Positions 18,412 through 27,255 of a DNA stretch of 64,000 nt are shown piece after piece. The notes beneath the pieces were generated by a model that was not told the DNA's origin, did not search any database, and worked only from the letters and a program-made list of their open reading frames with translations. The DNA comes from Lysinibacillus agricola (lineage in GTDB: Bacteria; Bacillota; Bacilli; Bacillales_A; Planococcaceae). The stretch spans positions 5,149,501-5,213,500 of the forward strand of contig NZ_CP067341.1 in assembly GCF_016638705.1 (NCBI RefSeq), read 5' to 3'. Position 1 is the stretch's first letter; each line of letters starts with the position of its first letter. The position numbers and the translations under genes were made by a program.

Positions 18412-19275
18412 TTACATTTTTTCAATTTTGTATTGCTCTTGTTTTTCAGCTAACCAAGACGCGTATTCTTCATTTATACGCTCTTCAAGCATAGTCGCAT
18501 AAACTTCATCCTTTACATCCTCGAATACTGCCTCTTCTGCTGGTACTTTATCGGTTACTTTAATGATGTGATAGCCTTCTGATGTTTGAACGATGTCACT
18601 GATGCTACCTTTTTCAAGACCAAATGCGACTTCCTCAAACTGCTCATCCATTTGTCCACGGCTAATATAGCCTATTTCCCCGCCATCCTCATTCGTTGTT
18701 GAATCGATTGAATATGTTTTTGCTAGCTCCGAAAAATCCTCACCAGCATTTATTTTTGCTAGCACATCTTTTGCCGTTGCCTCATCCTCCAATAAAATAT
18801 GACTGGCTACGACTTCTTCCTTTTGTCCATAGCTATCCTTATTGTCCTCAAAATATTGGGCTACCTCCTCATCTGAAATGTCAATGCTTGCAGCAATAAC
18901 ATTTTTTGTAAGCTGATACATGCGAATATTATCCTTCACACTCTGCTCTGTCAGTCCATTTGCCTCTAGTGCAGCTTGTAACGATTCCTCCCCACCATAC
19001 GAATCCGCTAACTCATCATACTCTGCTTGAATAGCGTCCTCGGATACAGAAACTTCCTCTTTTTTCGCCTCTAGCTCAACTATTTTATTGGTAATTAGTG
19101 TATCTAATACCTCTGTACCGTATTGTTCACGCAATGCGTCATCTAGCTCTGTTTGTAAAATCTTTTCACCGTCAACCTTCGCCACATAATCGCTGCTCTC
19201 ACCACATCCGGCTAGCAGCATTAATAATGCAGCGGGTAAGGTCATCATTCGGAAAAACCTTTTGTTTGCGGTCAT
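18412..19275 (-). CDS. PrsA-like peptidyl-prolyl isomerase lipoprotein
   Basis: 287 aa. A lipoprotein signal with lipobox LLAGC (Cys24), a SurA/PrsA-like N-terminal helical region (about 30-150), a parvulin domain (about 158-250: VASHILLEDEATAKDVLAKI, GGEIGYISRGQMDEQFEEVAF, EGYHIIKV) and a C-terminal helix. It acts outside the membrane on exported proteins. As first gene of the operon with VTC, DUF4956 and CotH it may fold the extracellular part of CotH or its targets (inference). A TGTCAG direct repeat lies 61-77 bp upstream. Confidence 0.9.
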   Translation of the reverse strand: MTANKRFFRMMTLPAALLMLLAGCGESSDYVAKVDGEKILQTELDDALREQYGTEVLDTLITNKIVELEAKKEEVSVSEDAIQAEYDELADSYGGEESLQAALEANGLTEQSVKDNIRMYQLTKNVIAASIDISDEEVAQYFEDNKDSYGQKEEVVASHILLEDEATAKDVLAKINAGEDFSELAKTYSIDSTTNEDGGEIGYISRGQMDEQFEEVAFGLEKGSISDIVQTSEGYHIIKVTDKVPAEEAVFEDVKDEVYATMLEERINEEYASWLAEKQEQYKIEKM

Positions 19276-19335
19276 CCTTGATCCCGTCCTTTCTTTTGGT
19301 TTCTCGTTTACAATGCTTACTATAAAGGTCTAATG

Positions 19336-19352
19336 TGTCAGTCAGATGTCAG
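19336..19352 (-). promoter_or_regulatory. Putative response-regulator box upstream of the foldase operon
   Basis: TGTCAG at 19336 and again at 19347, period 11 bp, one helical turn, as expected for an OmpR-family dimer. The same pair is found upstream of the response regulator gene (21553-21569) at nearly the same distance from the start codon. Confidence 0.55.
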
Positions 19353-19384
19353 CTTTACATTTCCTTCAAAAATTTTTTACAAAG

Positions 19385-19415
19385 AAAAAACTACTACGCC
19401 TTTATAGCGTAGTAG
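19385..19415 (-). terminator. Terminator of the two-component operon
   Basis: Perfect 9-bp arms 19391-19399 and 19407-19415 (CTACTACGC), U run on the minus strand (complement of 19385-19390). It overlaps the kinase stop codon. Confidence 0.9.
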
Positions 19416-20829
19416 CCTTTTTCAGTGTTATTTCAAAGCATGTCCCTGATGAATTACTGTCAATTAATCGTAAATCACCACCTATTGACTGTGCCATCAT
19501 TTTACTAAGTGATAATCCTAAGCCTAAGCCACGGACCGCATATTTTTTATTTTCTCCTCTATAAAAACGTTCAAAGATAAATGCCTGTTCTTCTTGAGCA
19601 ATGCCACGTCCTGTGTCGCTTACATTAATTAAGACAGCATCCTCTTTTTCCATCAGCGTTATGGTAACGATCCCCCCCTGCATGGCCTGCTTTGCATTCG
19701 TCAATAGATTCGTCACTATTTGCTGCGTCCTTACTACATCAGCCTGTACATCAACCGATTTTACGAGAAAGTCCATTTGTATTTTTACAGTTTCGTCATC
19801 CTGCATTACTTCCCATTGTGCGACGGCATCACGTATTAGCTGGTTAACATTTATATTTTCAACCTTTACCGGAATTGCATCTACCGCAAACTGATTAAAA
19901 GCTAGCAAGTCGCCAACCATTGTTTTCATTTTCGTCGTTTCTACTAGTGCCATTTGAATAAATTCACTAGCGTCCTGGCCCCTAACAACACCATCTTTCA
20001 CTGCCTGCAATAATCCACTAATAGATGTGACTGGTGTTTTTAGTTCGTGGGTGACGCCTGCTAATAATTCTGTTCGAGTCTTTTCTAATTGTTCTAGCTT
20101 ATTCGCCATTTCCTTAAAGGATGTAACGAGCTCATAAATTTCTTCTTCCTTATTATTTTGAGGCAAATCAAATGTATAGTTCCCCTCCTGCACTTGCTTT
20201 GCCGCTTCGGCAACTTGTTTTATTGGATGTGCTAAACGTTTTGATAAAGAATAAATAGCACACCAGCCTAATACAGCAAGTGCTCCGATTAGTAATGCCA
20301 ACTGCCCATATGCTTGATTAACCCTCGTTAAATTCTCCTTTTTCTCTAAGACAAGCACCCAGCCAACTACTTTATTGTTATTTTCGAGTTTCTTTTTTAC
20401 GACATATTGAACTGACTCTTGTCCCTCATTCGTTACAGTTATTTTCTTTGTCCCTTCTTCACCATCCAGCAAGTTTGCAACGTTTTTTGCACTACCTGGC
20501 GGCGCCGGTCGATTGCTACTTACTATATTGCCTTCCGTATCTACAACATATAAAATGGGATCAATTTCTCTCATAGTAAACCGATCACGATTTCCGATAA
20601 AACCTGGAATACTACCCATAGGTCCAATATTTTGACCTGAAGTATCTGTTAGGCGATATACAGTCTCATCTGCTAAAAACTCCATCATCTCCAGTCGATT
20701 TTGAAACGTCGTATGACGAATCCATGCCGCAGAAATAAAAGAGATAATAGCTAGGCCTACAAAGAGCGTTAATAAATAGCGGCTTGTCCAGTAGTTCAGT
20801 AAAGATATTCGCTTATTTTTTTTGAACAC
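19402..20829 (-). CDS. Membrane sensor histidine kinase (HAMP)
   Basis: 475 aa. TM1 ~17-36, extracytoplasmic sensor ~37-170, TM2 ~173-195, HAMP ~198-250, HisKA with H261 in GVTHELKTPVTS, and a HATPase domain with NLLTNAKQA (N box), DTGRGI, FERFYRG and GLGLGLSLSK. The sensor has no recognisable ligand domain. It is the kinase partner of the response regulator upstream, which overlaps its start by 17 bp. Confidence 0.92.
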   Translation of the reverse strand: MFKKNKRISLLNYWTSRYLLTLFVGLAIISFISAAWIRHTTFQNRLEMMEFLADETVYRLTDTSGQNIGPMGSIPGFIGNRDRFTMREIDPILYVVDTEGNIVSSNRPAPPGSAKNVANLLDGEEGTKKITVTNEGQESVQYVVKKKLENNNKVVGWVLVLEKKENLTRVNQAYGQLALLIGALAVLGWCAIYSLSKRLAHPIKQVAEAAKQVQEGNYTFDLPQNNKEEEIYELVTSFKEMANKLEQLEKTRTELLAGVTHELKTPVTSISGLLQAVKDGVVRGQDASEFIQMALVETTKMKTMVGDLLAFNQFAVDAIPVKVENINVNQLIRDAVAQWEVMQDDETVKIQMDFLVKSVDVQADVVRTQQIVTNLLTNAKQAMQGGIVTITLMEKEDAVLINVSDTGRGIAQEEQAFIFERFYRGENKKYAVRGLGLGLSLSKMMAQSIGGDLRLIDSNSSGTCFEITLKKATTL

Positions 20830-21499
20830 TTAGCTGATACCCCAATCCACGTAGTGTCTTTATTTCTCCCTCTTCCTCATCCCATTCCTTAAGTGCCTTT
20901 CGTAGTCGCTTCATTGCTAAATCTACCGCTCTATCACTACCTTCATACTCCCAGCCCCAAACTTGATCTATAAGTTGCTCACGTGTAAATGTTTGGTTTG
21001 GATGTTCGGCCAAAAATAAAAGCACTGATAAATCTCTAGGAGTTAAGACTATTTCCTCTCCCTTAAGTAGCACTCGATGGGCTTTCATATCAATCTCTAG
21101 CCCACCAAAGCGTTTTATTTCTGAAGATTCACGATTTCCTTCAGCGCGCCTTAAAACTGCCTTTACTCTTGCCACTACCTCGTCAGCTATAAATGGTTTT
21201 GCAATATAATCGTCTGCTCCTTGGTCGAAGCCCTCTAAACGATAATTCACATCACCTAACGCCGTTAGCATAATAACTGGACAAGAACTAATTTCTCTAA
21301 TTTCCTTTAAAATTAACCAACCGTTTTTCTCTGGTAACATGATATCAAGTAATACTAAATCAGGCTGCACCTCTTGAAATATATCCAATGCCTGCCCGCC
21401 ATTAAAACATTGCATAACATCATAGCCTATTTTTTTCAAATATGCCTTCAAAACTTGGCTAATTGCATATTCGTCTTCTACTACTAATATTTTTGCCAT
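20813..21499 (-). CDS. OmpR-family response regulator
   Basis: 228 aa. Receiver domain with acidic pocket VVEDE, phospho-acceptor D52 in LLDIMLPEKNG, and the YIAKPF lysine near 102; then a winged-helix DNA-binding domain (about 128-225: LTPRDLSVLLFLAEHPNQTF, VDLAMKRLRKAL, TLRGLGYQL). It is cotranscribed with the kinase (17-bp overlap). An 11-bp-period TGTCAG repeat 54-70 bp upstream of the start is probably its own binding box. The identical arrangement before the PrsA-like gene suggests that operon is a target. Confidence 0.93.
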   Translation of the reverse strand: MAKILVVEDEYAISQVLKAYLKKIGYDVMQCFNGGQALDIFQEVQPDLVLLDIMLPEKNGWLILKEIREISSCPVIMLTALGDVNYRLEGFDQGADDYIAKPFIADEVVARVKAVLRRAEGNRESSEIKRFGGLEIDMKAHRVLLKGEEIVLTPRDLSVLLFLAEHPNQTFTREQLIDQVWGWEYEGSDRAVDLAMKRLRKALKEWDEEEGEIKTLRGLGYQLSVQKK

Positions 21500-21552
21500 G
21501 CACTTTCACCTCGTCACCAGCTCGTTCGTGTTTTCATTATATCATCGGATTA

Positions 21553-21569
21553 TGTCAGTTTAATGTCAG
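21553..21569 (-). promoter_or_regulatory. Putative autoregulatory response-regulator box
   Basis: TGTCAG at 21553 and 21564 with period 11 bp, matching the pair at 19336-19352. It is suitably placed for the promoter of the two-component operon. Confidence 0.55.
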
Positions 21570-21679
21570 GACCTAATGTGGCGCTTATTTCTTTGATTCG
21601 ATGATGGTTCACACACTACAAATGTCGAGTTATTTGTAATTTACATTGCTCTTCTATTGACAATGTCTTCCTACGCCAC

Positions 21680-21709
21680 TTATCATTGATTGCGAATGAT
21701 AATCACTGA
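21680..21709 (+). promoter_or_regulatory. Fur box upstream of the haem monooxygenase gene
   Basis: A perfect inverted repeat TTATCATT (21680-21687)/AATGATAA (21695-21702) overlaps a second frame, GCGAATGATAATCACTGAT, that matches the 19-bp Fur consensus at 13 positions. It lies 57-86 bp before the ATG, in the promoter zone, and implies iron repression. Confidence 0.75.
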
Positions 21710-21765
21710 TAACTCATTCACATAGTAGATTTTTTCTAACTAGAAAATGATTAGGGGGAAAAAGC

Positions 21766-22101
21766 ATGATTATTGTTACAAATCGTATTCAAGTCAAACC
21801 CGGCTTTGCTACAAAAATGGCACCGAACTTTACAAAGCCAGGACCTCTACAGCAGTTCGAAGGCTTCCATAAAGTAGAGGTGTTAGTTTCAACTGATGAT
21901 CCGACTTATGACGAAATGAGCGTCAATATGTACTGGGAGTCCATGGAACATTTCCAAGCTTGGCGTAATAGCGATGCATTCGCTGCGGCACATCACCGAC
22001 CAGAACCAGGCTCTGAGGGAGCAAAACCTGAAAATAGTCCAATGATAGGTAGCAAAATAGTTATAGCTGAATTGGCTTCTTCAATTGAAGCATCACGCTA
22101 A
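21766..22101 (+). CDS. Haem-degrading monooxygenase, IsdG/HmoA type
   Basis: 111 aa antibiotic-biosynthesis-monooxygenase (ABM) fold. It begins MIIVTNRIQVKPGFATKMAP; the NMYWESMEHFQAWRNSDAF segment with the conserved Trp and the following HH pair are typical of HmoA/IsdG enzymes, which open haem to release iron. AGGGGGAAAAA lies upstream of the ATG. A Fur box in the promoter supports a role in iron supply. Monocistronic, ending at a strong terminator. HmoA and HmoB cannot be separated with certainty; the short single domain favours HmoA. Confidence 0.87.
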   Translation: MIIVTNRIQVKPGFATKMAPNFTKPGPLQQFEGFHKVEVLVSTDDPTYDEMSVNMYWESMEHFQAWRNSDAFAAAHHRPEPGSEGAKPENSPMIGSKIVIAELASSIEASR

Positions 22102-22200
22102 TTTTCCGAAGCATAATTTATGTTGTATACCATATCCCCACTTTTTATGAGACAGTGGGATAAAACTAAAAAAATCTAAAATATCTTCTGATTCTATCTA

Positions 22201-22239
22201 AAAAAAACCCTGCATATTCGAAATATGCAGGGTTTTTTT
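22201..22239. terminator. Bidirectional rho-independent terminator
   Basis: Perfect 18-bp arms 22201-22218 and 22222-22239 with A7 and T7 ends and a 3-nt loop. It separates the haem monooxygenase gene from the convergent yeiH unit. Confidence 0.93.
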
Positions 22240-22325
22240 GAATACTTTATCTTCATTCAGCGGAAGACACCTACTGAATGAAGATAAAGCCTCCGGACGC
22301 AATTACGCCAAGGCGAAATTGATCA
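22236..22325 (+). repeat. Short structured intergenic repeat, copy R2
   Basis: TTATCTTCATTCAG (from 22246) is answered by CTGAATGAAGATAA (22273-22286), a 14-bp inverted repeat. GCCTCCGGACGC follows, then the core inverted repeat 22300-22309/22312-22321 and a TGATCA end. The final bases supply the stop codon of the yeiH gene (22323-22325), so the element reaches into the coding sequence. Confidence 0.8.
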
Positions 22326-23339
22326 CATGAAAATAACTAAAACATATCCAAGTATTGATAAGCAAACCGAACCGATAAGTCCGGCAATAAACGCTTTTAC
22401 GCCTAATTGTTTAAATGTTTTTATCTCTACATTTAAACCTAGTCCAGCCATCGCCATCCCAATTAAAATATAAGCGATATTTACAAATGTTTGCGCTACA
22501 TTAGCTGGTACAATCCCTAACGAATTAATAGCACTCATCGCTAAAAACCCAAGAATAAACCAAGGAATTATTGACAGTGAAAATCCTTCTTTATCCTGCC
22601 CCTTATCCGTTTTTCGATATAAAATACCGATGACAATGGCTACCGGTACAAGCAATGCAACACGTGTTAGTTTTACAATAACCGCTATGTCAATAGCTTC
22701 ATTTCCACCCGCTGAGGCTGCTGCAATAACATGAGCAATTTCATGTAGCGTGCCCCCGGCGAAAATACCATATTCAGTAGGAGTTAAGTTAAATACTGAG
22801 TATAACACCGTGTAGACTAATGTGAATACAGTCCCTAGTAATGCGACTATCGCTGCGCCCACTGCCGTTTCTTTTTCGTTTGCTTTAATTTGAGGAGCAA
22901 TAGCGACAACAGCAGCCGCTCCACAAATGGCTGTGCCACAAGCTGTTAATATGCCTAGCTTCTTATCAACATGAAACACCTTCGTTAAGCCATATACAAC
23001 CACTAAAGCAAATACCAGATTAATAAATGCAATAAGAAAGACACTCGCTCCAGCATTATAAATATCCGCTAAATTTAAGCGCATACCCAGTAAAATAATG
23101 CCGAGGCGTAATAATTTTTTACTTGAAAATGTTATGCCTGTTTGCCATGAATCCTGTACCTTAAAGGTTGCTCTCCAAGCCATACCTAATATAATGGCAA
23201 TGACAAGCTGCCCCAATATTGAGAAGAACGGAAATGTCGAAATATACTTTGCCATTAAGGCAATAATAAGTGTCAACAATATCCCCTTCATAAACGCTGG
23301 GGTCAGGAAACTTTTTAACCTATGCTGTCCATTATCCAT
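22323..23339 (-). CDS. YeiH-family putative sulfate exporter (UPF0324)
   Basis: 338 aa with about 10 hydrophobic segments. Family signature blocks: KKLLRLGIILLGMRLNLADI, LTACGTAICGAAAVVAIAP (~145-163), GIFAGGTLHEIAHVIAAASA and GLNVEIKTFKQLG. YeiH proteins are annotated as sulfate/sulfonate exporters on limited evidence. The ATG at 23339 (MDNGQHRL) is chosen because GAAGTGA lies 6 nt upstream; the ATG at 23357 has AAGG directly abutting it. It is divergent from a LysR regulator, the usual arrangement. The last codon falls in repeat R2. Confidence 0.85.
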   Translation of the reverse strand: MDNGQHRLKSFLTPAFMKGILLTLIIALMAKYISTFPFFSILGQLVIAIILGMAWRATFKVQDSWQTGITFSSKKLLRLGIILLGMRLNLADIYNAGASVFLIAFINLVFALVVVYGLTKVFHVDKKLGILTACGTAICGAAAVVAIAPQIKANEKETAVGAAIVALLGTVFTLVYTVLYSVFNLTPTEYGIFAGGTLHEIAHVIAAASAGGNEAIDIAVIVKLTRVALLVPVAIVIGILYRKTDKGQDKEGFSLSIIPWFILGFLAMSAINSLGIVPANVAQTFVNIAYILIGMAMAGLGLNVEIKTFKQLGVKAFIAGLIGSVCLSILGYVLVIFM

Positions 23340-23452
23340 GTTGTTCACTTCTTTCATCCTTGATGATTATTACTTTATTAAAAAGTTAATCATTAGTAAA
23401 ATACATATATATAATCGCAATTATTAATATTTCTAATAATAGGAGTGATGAC

Positions 23453-24334
23453 ATGCAATATGATGCTTTAAAAACATTCATCACACTGGTGGAGGTCAAT
23501 AATTTTACGAAAGCCTCGGAAATACTTCATATTTCACAGCCAAGTGTCAGTTTACACATAAAAAACTTGGAGCAAGAATTCCAAACGACCTTATTTATCC
23601 GTTCACCAAAATCTGTACAAATTACACCAACTGGGGAAATTTTGTATAAACGAGCTAAGCAAATGATGGCAATTGCAGAGTCGGCAAAGGAAGATATTTT
23701 AGCCTACCATCATGAAATTCAAGGTACACTCGTTATTGGCGCTAGTTTTACAATTGGCGAATATATTTTGCCACCTATAATAGCGAGTCTTCAACAACAA
23801 TTCCCTCAGCTTGAGCTCCAAGTTATTATTGGCAATACGAAAGAAATCATTCAATATACAAAATTGTTACAGGTCGATATTGGCCTTATTGAAGGACAAG
23901 CACACGACAATGAACTTATTATTAAACCGTTTATGCAGGATGAGCTATTTATTGTCAGTGCGAGCAATCATCCACTTGTAAGGAAGTCGGCTATTACCGT
24001 TACGGATTTGCAGCAGCAAAATTGGGTTGCACGTGAAGAAGGCTCTGGCACTCGATATTATTTAGATCATTTATTTAGAGCAAATGGGCTCCAAGTGCAT
24101 TCACTTCTTACCATTAGTAGCAATCAAGGTGTGAAAGAGAGCGTTATTCAAGGGCTTGGACTTTCATTACTGTCTGCCAGTGTCATTGAGCGTGAATTAA
24201 AAAATGACGATATAAAAATTTTGCCTCTCGAGGAACAGCATTTTATACGAACATTTTCTTATCTGTACTCACCTACAATGAAAAATAAACGCAATGTTGA
24301 TACCCTTATAGAAGCACTATTAAAAAAAGCTTAG
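23453..24334 (+). CDS. LysR-family regulator, probably of yeiH
   Basis: 293 aa. N-terminal winged helix (MQYDALKTFITLVEVNNFTKASEILHISQPSVSLHIKNLE, residues 1-40) and a C-terminal co-inducer domain (about 90-290) with the VAREEGSGTRYYLDHLF segment found in CysL/YwfK-like regulators of sulfur metabolism. The divergent gene 113 bp away codes for YeiH, so it most likely controls that promoter and its own. The A/T-rich 23340-23452 gap must hold the binding site; I do not see a clear T-N11-A box. AGGAGTGATGAC leads into the ATG. Confidence 0.88.
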   Translation: MQYDALKTFITLVEVNNFTKASEILHISQPSVSLHIKNLEQEFQTTLFIRSPKSVQITPTGEILYKRAKQMMAIAESAKEDILAYHHEIQGTLVIGASFTIGEYILPPIIASLQQQFPQLELQVIIGNTKEIIQYTKLLQVDIGLIEGQAHDNELIIKPFMQDELFIVSASNHPLVRKSAITVTDLQQQNWVAREEGSGTRYYLDHLFRANGLQVHSLLTISSNQGVKESVIQGLGLSLLSASVIERELKNDDIKILPLEEQHFIRTFSYLYSPTMKNKRNVDTLIEALLKKA

Positions 24335-24394
24335 CGGATTACTAGTGGCTAAGCTTCATGTTGTTGAAAACTATTATGTCGATGAAATTAAAGT

Positions 24395-24690
<296 letters not shown>

Positions 24691-24764
24691 AACATTCACA
24701 AAGATTTCCCTGGCCATTTTGTTTTTCAACACTATGAAGCTTAGCGGATTACCAGTTGCTATGC

Positions 24765-25685
24765 TCACTTTATAATTCTTGGATTTAGACGTTTACGCTC
24801 CTGCTTATGCTCAATGATTTCTACAAATTTCAACGCTGCTCGAGATAAAGGTACACTTTTCAAATAACACATGCCAATGCTTCGTGTCGGTATACATTCT
24901 GTTAATGTTAGCTCATAAAGAAGTCCTCGCTGTAAATAATCCATAGAAAATTCTTTCGTTACACAAGCAATTCCTAAATTACTGCGTGCAAACTCCAGTA
25001 CTAGATCATGTGAGCCAAGCTCAAACTCAGGTTCAATGTGGATTCCTCTTGTAAATAAATAATCTTCTACATACTTTCTTGAATTTGATTTTTTTTCTAA
25101 AAAAACAAGTGGAAACTTTAACAGATCCTCGAAGCTTAAACTTTTTGATGCCAACGTTTTGTACTTCTCACCACATACAAAAATATCTTGAACCTCTGTG
25201 CAAGCTGTTAACTGTAATGTCTGATCTTCTATTGGAAAATTACAAAGTCCTATATCGACCTCACCAGATTTAATAAAGTTACAAATCTCCGAAGTCGTTC
25301 CATTTAACATTTGTAATTTTATATTGGGATACATTGTATGAAACGCCTCTAGATAAGGCATTAAAAAAAAACGAGAAATAGTGTCCCCTACCCCTAGCTT
25401 CAACTGACCTGTTGTTAGATTTTTAAATTCTAGCAACTTCTCTTCACCAGCATCTAAAAGACCTAATGCTGAATTCGTATACTCATATAGAAGGCTACCC
25501 TCCGTTGTTAACGTTACCCCTTTAGGTGTGCGATTAAAGAGACGTGTACCGAGCTCCTTTTCTAATTGCATCATGGCTTGACTAACAGCTGGTTGAGTCA
25601 TATATAAATCTTTAGCAGCCCTTGAAAAGCTATTATTTTTAGCAACAACACAAAAAACACGATATAAATCTAATTTCCCTATCAT
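24765..25685 (-). CDS. LysR-family transcriptional regulator
   Basis: 306 aa. HTH at 1-60 (LYRVFCVVAKNNSFSRAAKDLYMTQPAVSQAM) and a periplasmic-binding-like sensor domain (about 90-300). It resembles CysL-like activators but has no divergent partner that settles its target. The gene on the other side, the CofE-like ligase at 25911, is divergent and 225 bp away, with repeat R3 between, so control of that gene is possible but unproven. AGGGGTGC precedes the ATG. Confidence 0.87.
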   Translation of the reverse strand: MIGKLDLYRVFCVVAKNNSFSRAAKDLYMTQPAVSQAMMQLEKELGTRLFNRTPKGVTLTTEGSLLYEYTNSALGLLDAGEEKLLEFKNLTTGQLKLGVGDTISRFFLMPYLEAFHTMYPNIKLQMLNGTTSEICNFIKSGEVDIGLCNFPIEDQTLQLTACTEVQDIFVCGEKYKTLASKSLSFEDLLKFPLVFLEKKSNSRKYVEDYLFTRGIHIEPEFELGSHDLVLEFARSNLGIACVTKEFSMDYLQRGLLYELTLTECIPTRSIGMCYLKSVPLSRAALKFVEIIEHKQERKRLNPRIIK

Positions 25686-25792
25686 ATAAGCACCCCTTAT
25701 AGCTATTATACGAACTATTAATTTTACTTATATCACTAAAGCGGCGTATAGTAAAATCATATTGGTTTTATTTTACTTTATATAAATTCTTT

Positions 25793-25882
25793 CAGCGGGT
25801 GTCACTGAATCGGTAAGGAGTTCTTTGTGCAAGCACAAAGCCGATTCCGGACACAATTATGCCGAGGCATAATTGATCATAC
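25793..25882 (+). repeat. Short structured intergenic repeat, copy R3
   Basis: Nested stems: GAATCGG (25807)/CCGATTC (25841) enclosing CTTTGTGC/GCACAAAG, then the core inverted repeat CAATTATGCC (25854-25863)/GGCATAATTG (25866-25875), perfect over 10 bp, and TGATCA. It lies 29 bp before the start of the CofE-like gene, so it is within the untranslated leader or promoter. Confidence 0.8.
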
Positions 25883-25910
25883 ATTTACCTATTAATGAGG
25901 AGAGATTATT

Positions 25911-27101
25911 TTGGAACGTGTAGTTGGTACAGTAGTAAGAGGTCTTCGTGGTCCAATTATTAATGAAGGCGATAATATTGAGCAAATCGTTGTTGATACG
26001 GCATTAAATGCAGCAAAGACTGAAGGCTATTCAATTGAGGATCGTGACATTGTCACAGTAACAGAATCCGTCGTAGCGCGTGCACAAGGTAACTATGCAT
26101 CCATCGATGATATCGCAGCGGACGTAGCTGCTAAATTTGGTGACGATACTGTTGGTGTTATTTTCCCAATTCTAAGCCGTAATCGTTTCGCTAACTGCTT
26201 ACGTGGTATTGCTAAAGGCGTGAAGAAAGTTGTTCTTATGCTAAGCTATCCATCTGATGAGGTTGGGAATCACCTAGTTGATATCGATGAGCTAGATGTA
26301 AAAGGTATTAATCCTTGGACAGATACTCTAACTGAGGTTGAATTCCGTGAGCATTTTGGCTACCAAAAACACACATTTACAGGTGTAGATTATATTGAAT
26401 ATTATAAAGAACTAATCGAAGCTGAAGGCGCTACTTGTGAAGTTATCTTTTCAAATAACCCAAAAACAATTTTAGACTATACGAAGAGTGTTTTAACTTG
26501 TGATATTCATACACGCTTACGTACAAAACGTATTTTAACGGCAAATGGTGCTGAAAAAGTATACAGTCTTGATAATATTTTAGCTGTATCTAATAACGGT
26601 TCTGGCTTTAATGCGGAATATGGTCTACTTGGTTCAAATAAAGCAACTGAAGATAGCGTAAAATTATTCCCACACACTTGCCAACCGATTGTTGATGGCA
26701 TCCAAGCAAAAATCAAAGAAGCTACTGGTAAAACAGTTGAAGTAATGATTTACGGTGATGGTGCATTTAAAGATCCTGTAGGTAAAATTTGGGAGTTGGC
26801 TGACCCTGTTGTTTCTCCAGCTTACACTACTGGATTAGATGGCACGCCAAACGAAGTAAAACTAAAATACTTAGCAGATAATGATTTTGCGGAGCTTCGA
26901 GGCGAAGAATTAAAAGCAGCAATTTCTGAGTACATCCAAAACAAAGATGAAGATTTAACTGGTCAAATGGCTGCTCAAGGTACAACACCTCGTCGCTTAA
27001 CAGACCTAATTGGTTCTCTTTCAGACTTAACTTCAGGTTCAGGTGACAAAGGAACACCAATGATTTATATTCAAGGTTATTTCGATAACTATACGAAATA
27101 A
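25911..27101 (+). CDS. CofE-like coenzyme F420-0:L-glutamate ligase family protein
   Basis: 396 aa starting at TTG, with GAGGAGAG 7 nt upstream. The N-terminus (VVRGLRGPIINEGDNIEQIV...DRDIVTVTESVVARAQG) matches the gamma-glutamyl ligase CofE family that adds glutamate to F420-0; NNGSGFNAEYGLLGSN and MIYGDGAFKDPVGKIWELADP are conserved blocks of the Firmicutes version. It is longer than archaeal CofE (~250 aa). No other F420 genes (cofC/D/G/H) are in the window, and such bacteria are not known to make F420, so it probably acts on another substrate. Monocistronic. Confidence 0.82.
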   Translation: MERVVGTVVRGLRGPIINEGDNIEQIVVDTALNAAKTEGYSIEDRDIVTVTESVVARAQGNYASIDDIAADVAAKFGDDTVGVIFPILSRNRFANCLRGIAKGVKKVVLMLSYPSDEVGNHLVDIDELDVKGINPWTDTLTEVEFREHFGYQKHTFTGVDYIEYYKELIEAEGATCEVIFSNNPKTILDYTKSVLTCDIHTRLRTKRILTANGAEKVYSLDNILAVSNNGSGFNAEYGLLGSNKATEDSVKLFPHTCQPIVDGIQAKIKEATGKTVEVMIYGDGAFKDPVGKIWELADPVVSPAYTTGLDGTPNEVKLKYLADNDFAELRGEELKAAISEYIQNKDEDLTGQMAAQGTTPRRLTDLIGSLSDLTSGSGDKGTPMIYIQGYFDNYTK

Positions 27102-27107
27102 AAAGAT

Positions 27108-27149
27108 AAAAAAATGAACTCCCATTTTCGTTTGGGAGTTCATTTTTTT
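27108..27149 (+). terminator. Rho-independent terminator
   Basis: Arms 27108-27124 and 27133-27149 (ATGAACTCCCA core) with an A7/T7 border, directly after the CofE-like gene. Confidence 0.93.
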
Positions 27150-27255
27150 AATAGTGGATCTGCTTAAATATCGACGCTATATCAAAAAAAGCTCCCTATC
27201 ATTAAGGAACAAGCCCTTGTCACTACTGCCTTTTACGTTATAACCATTTATTTAG

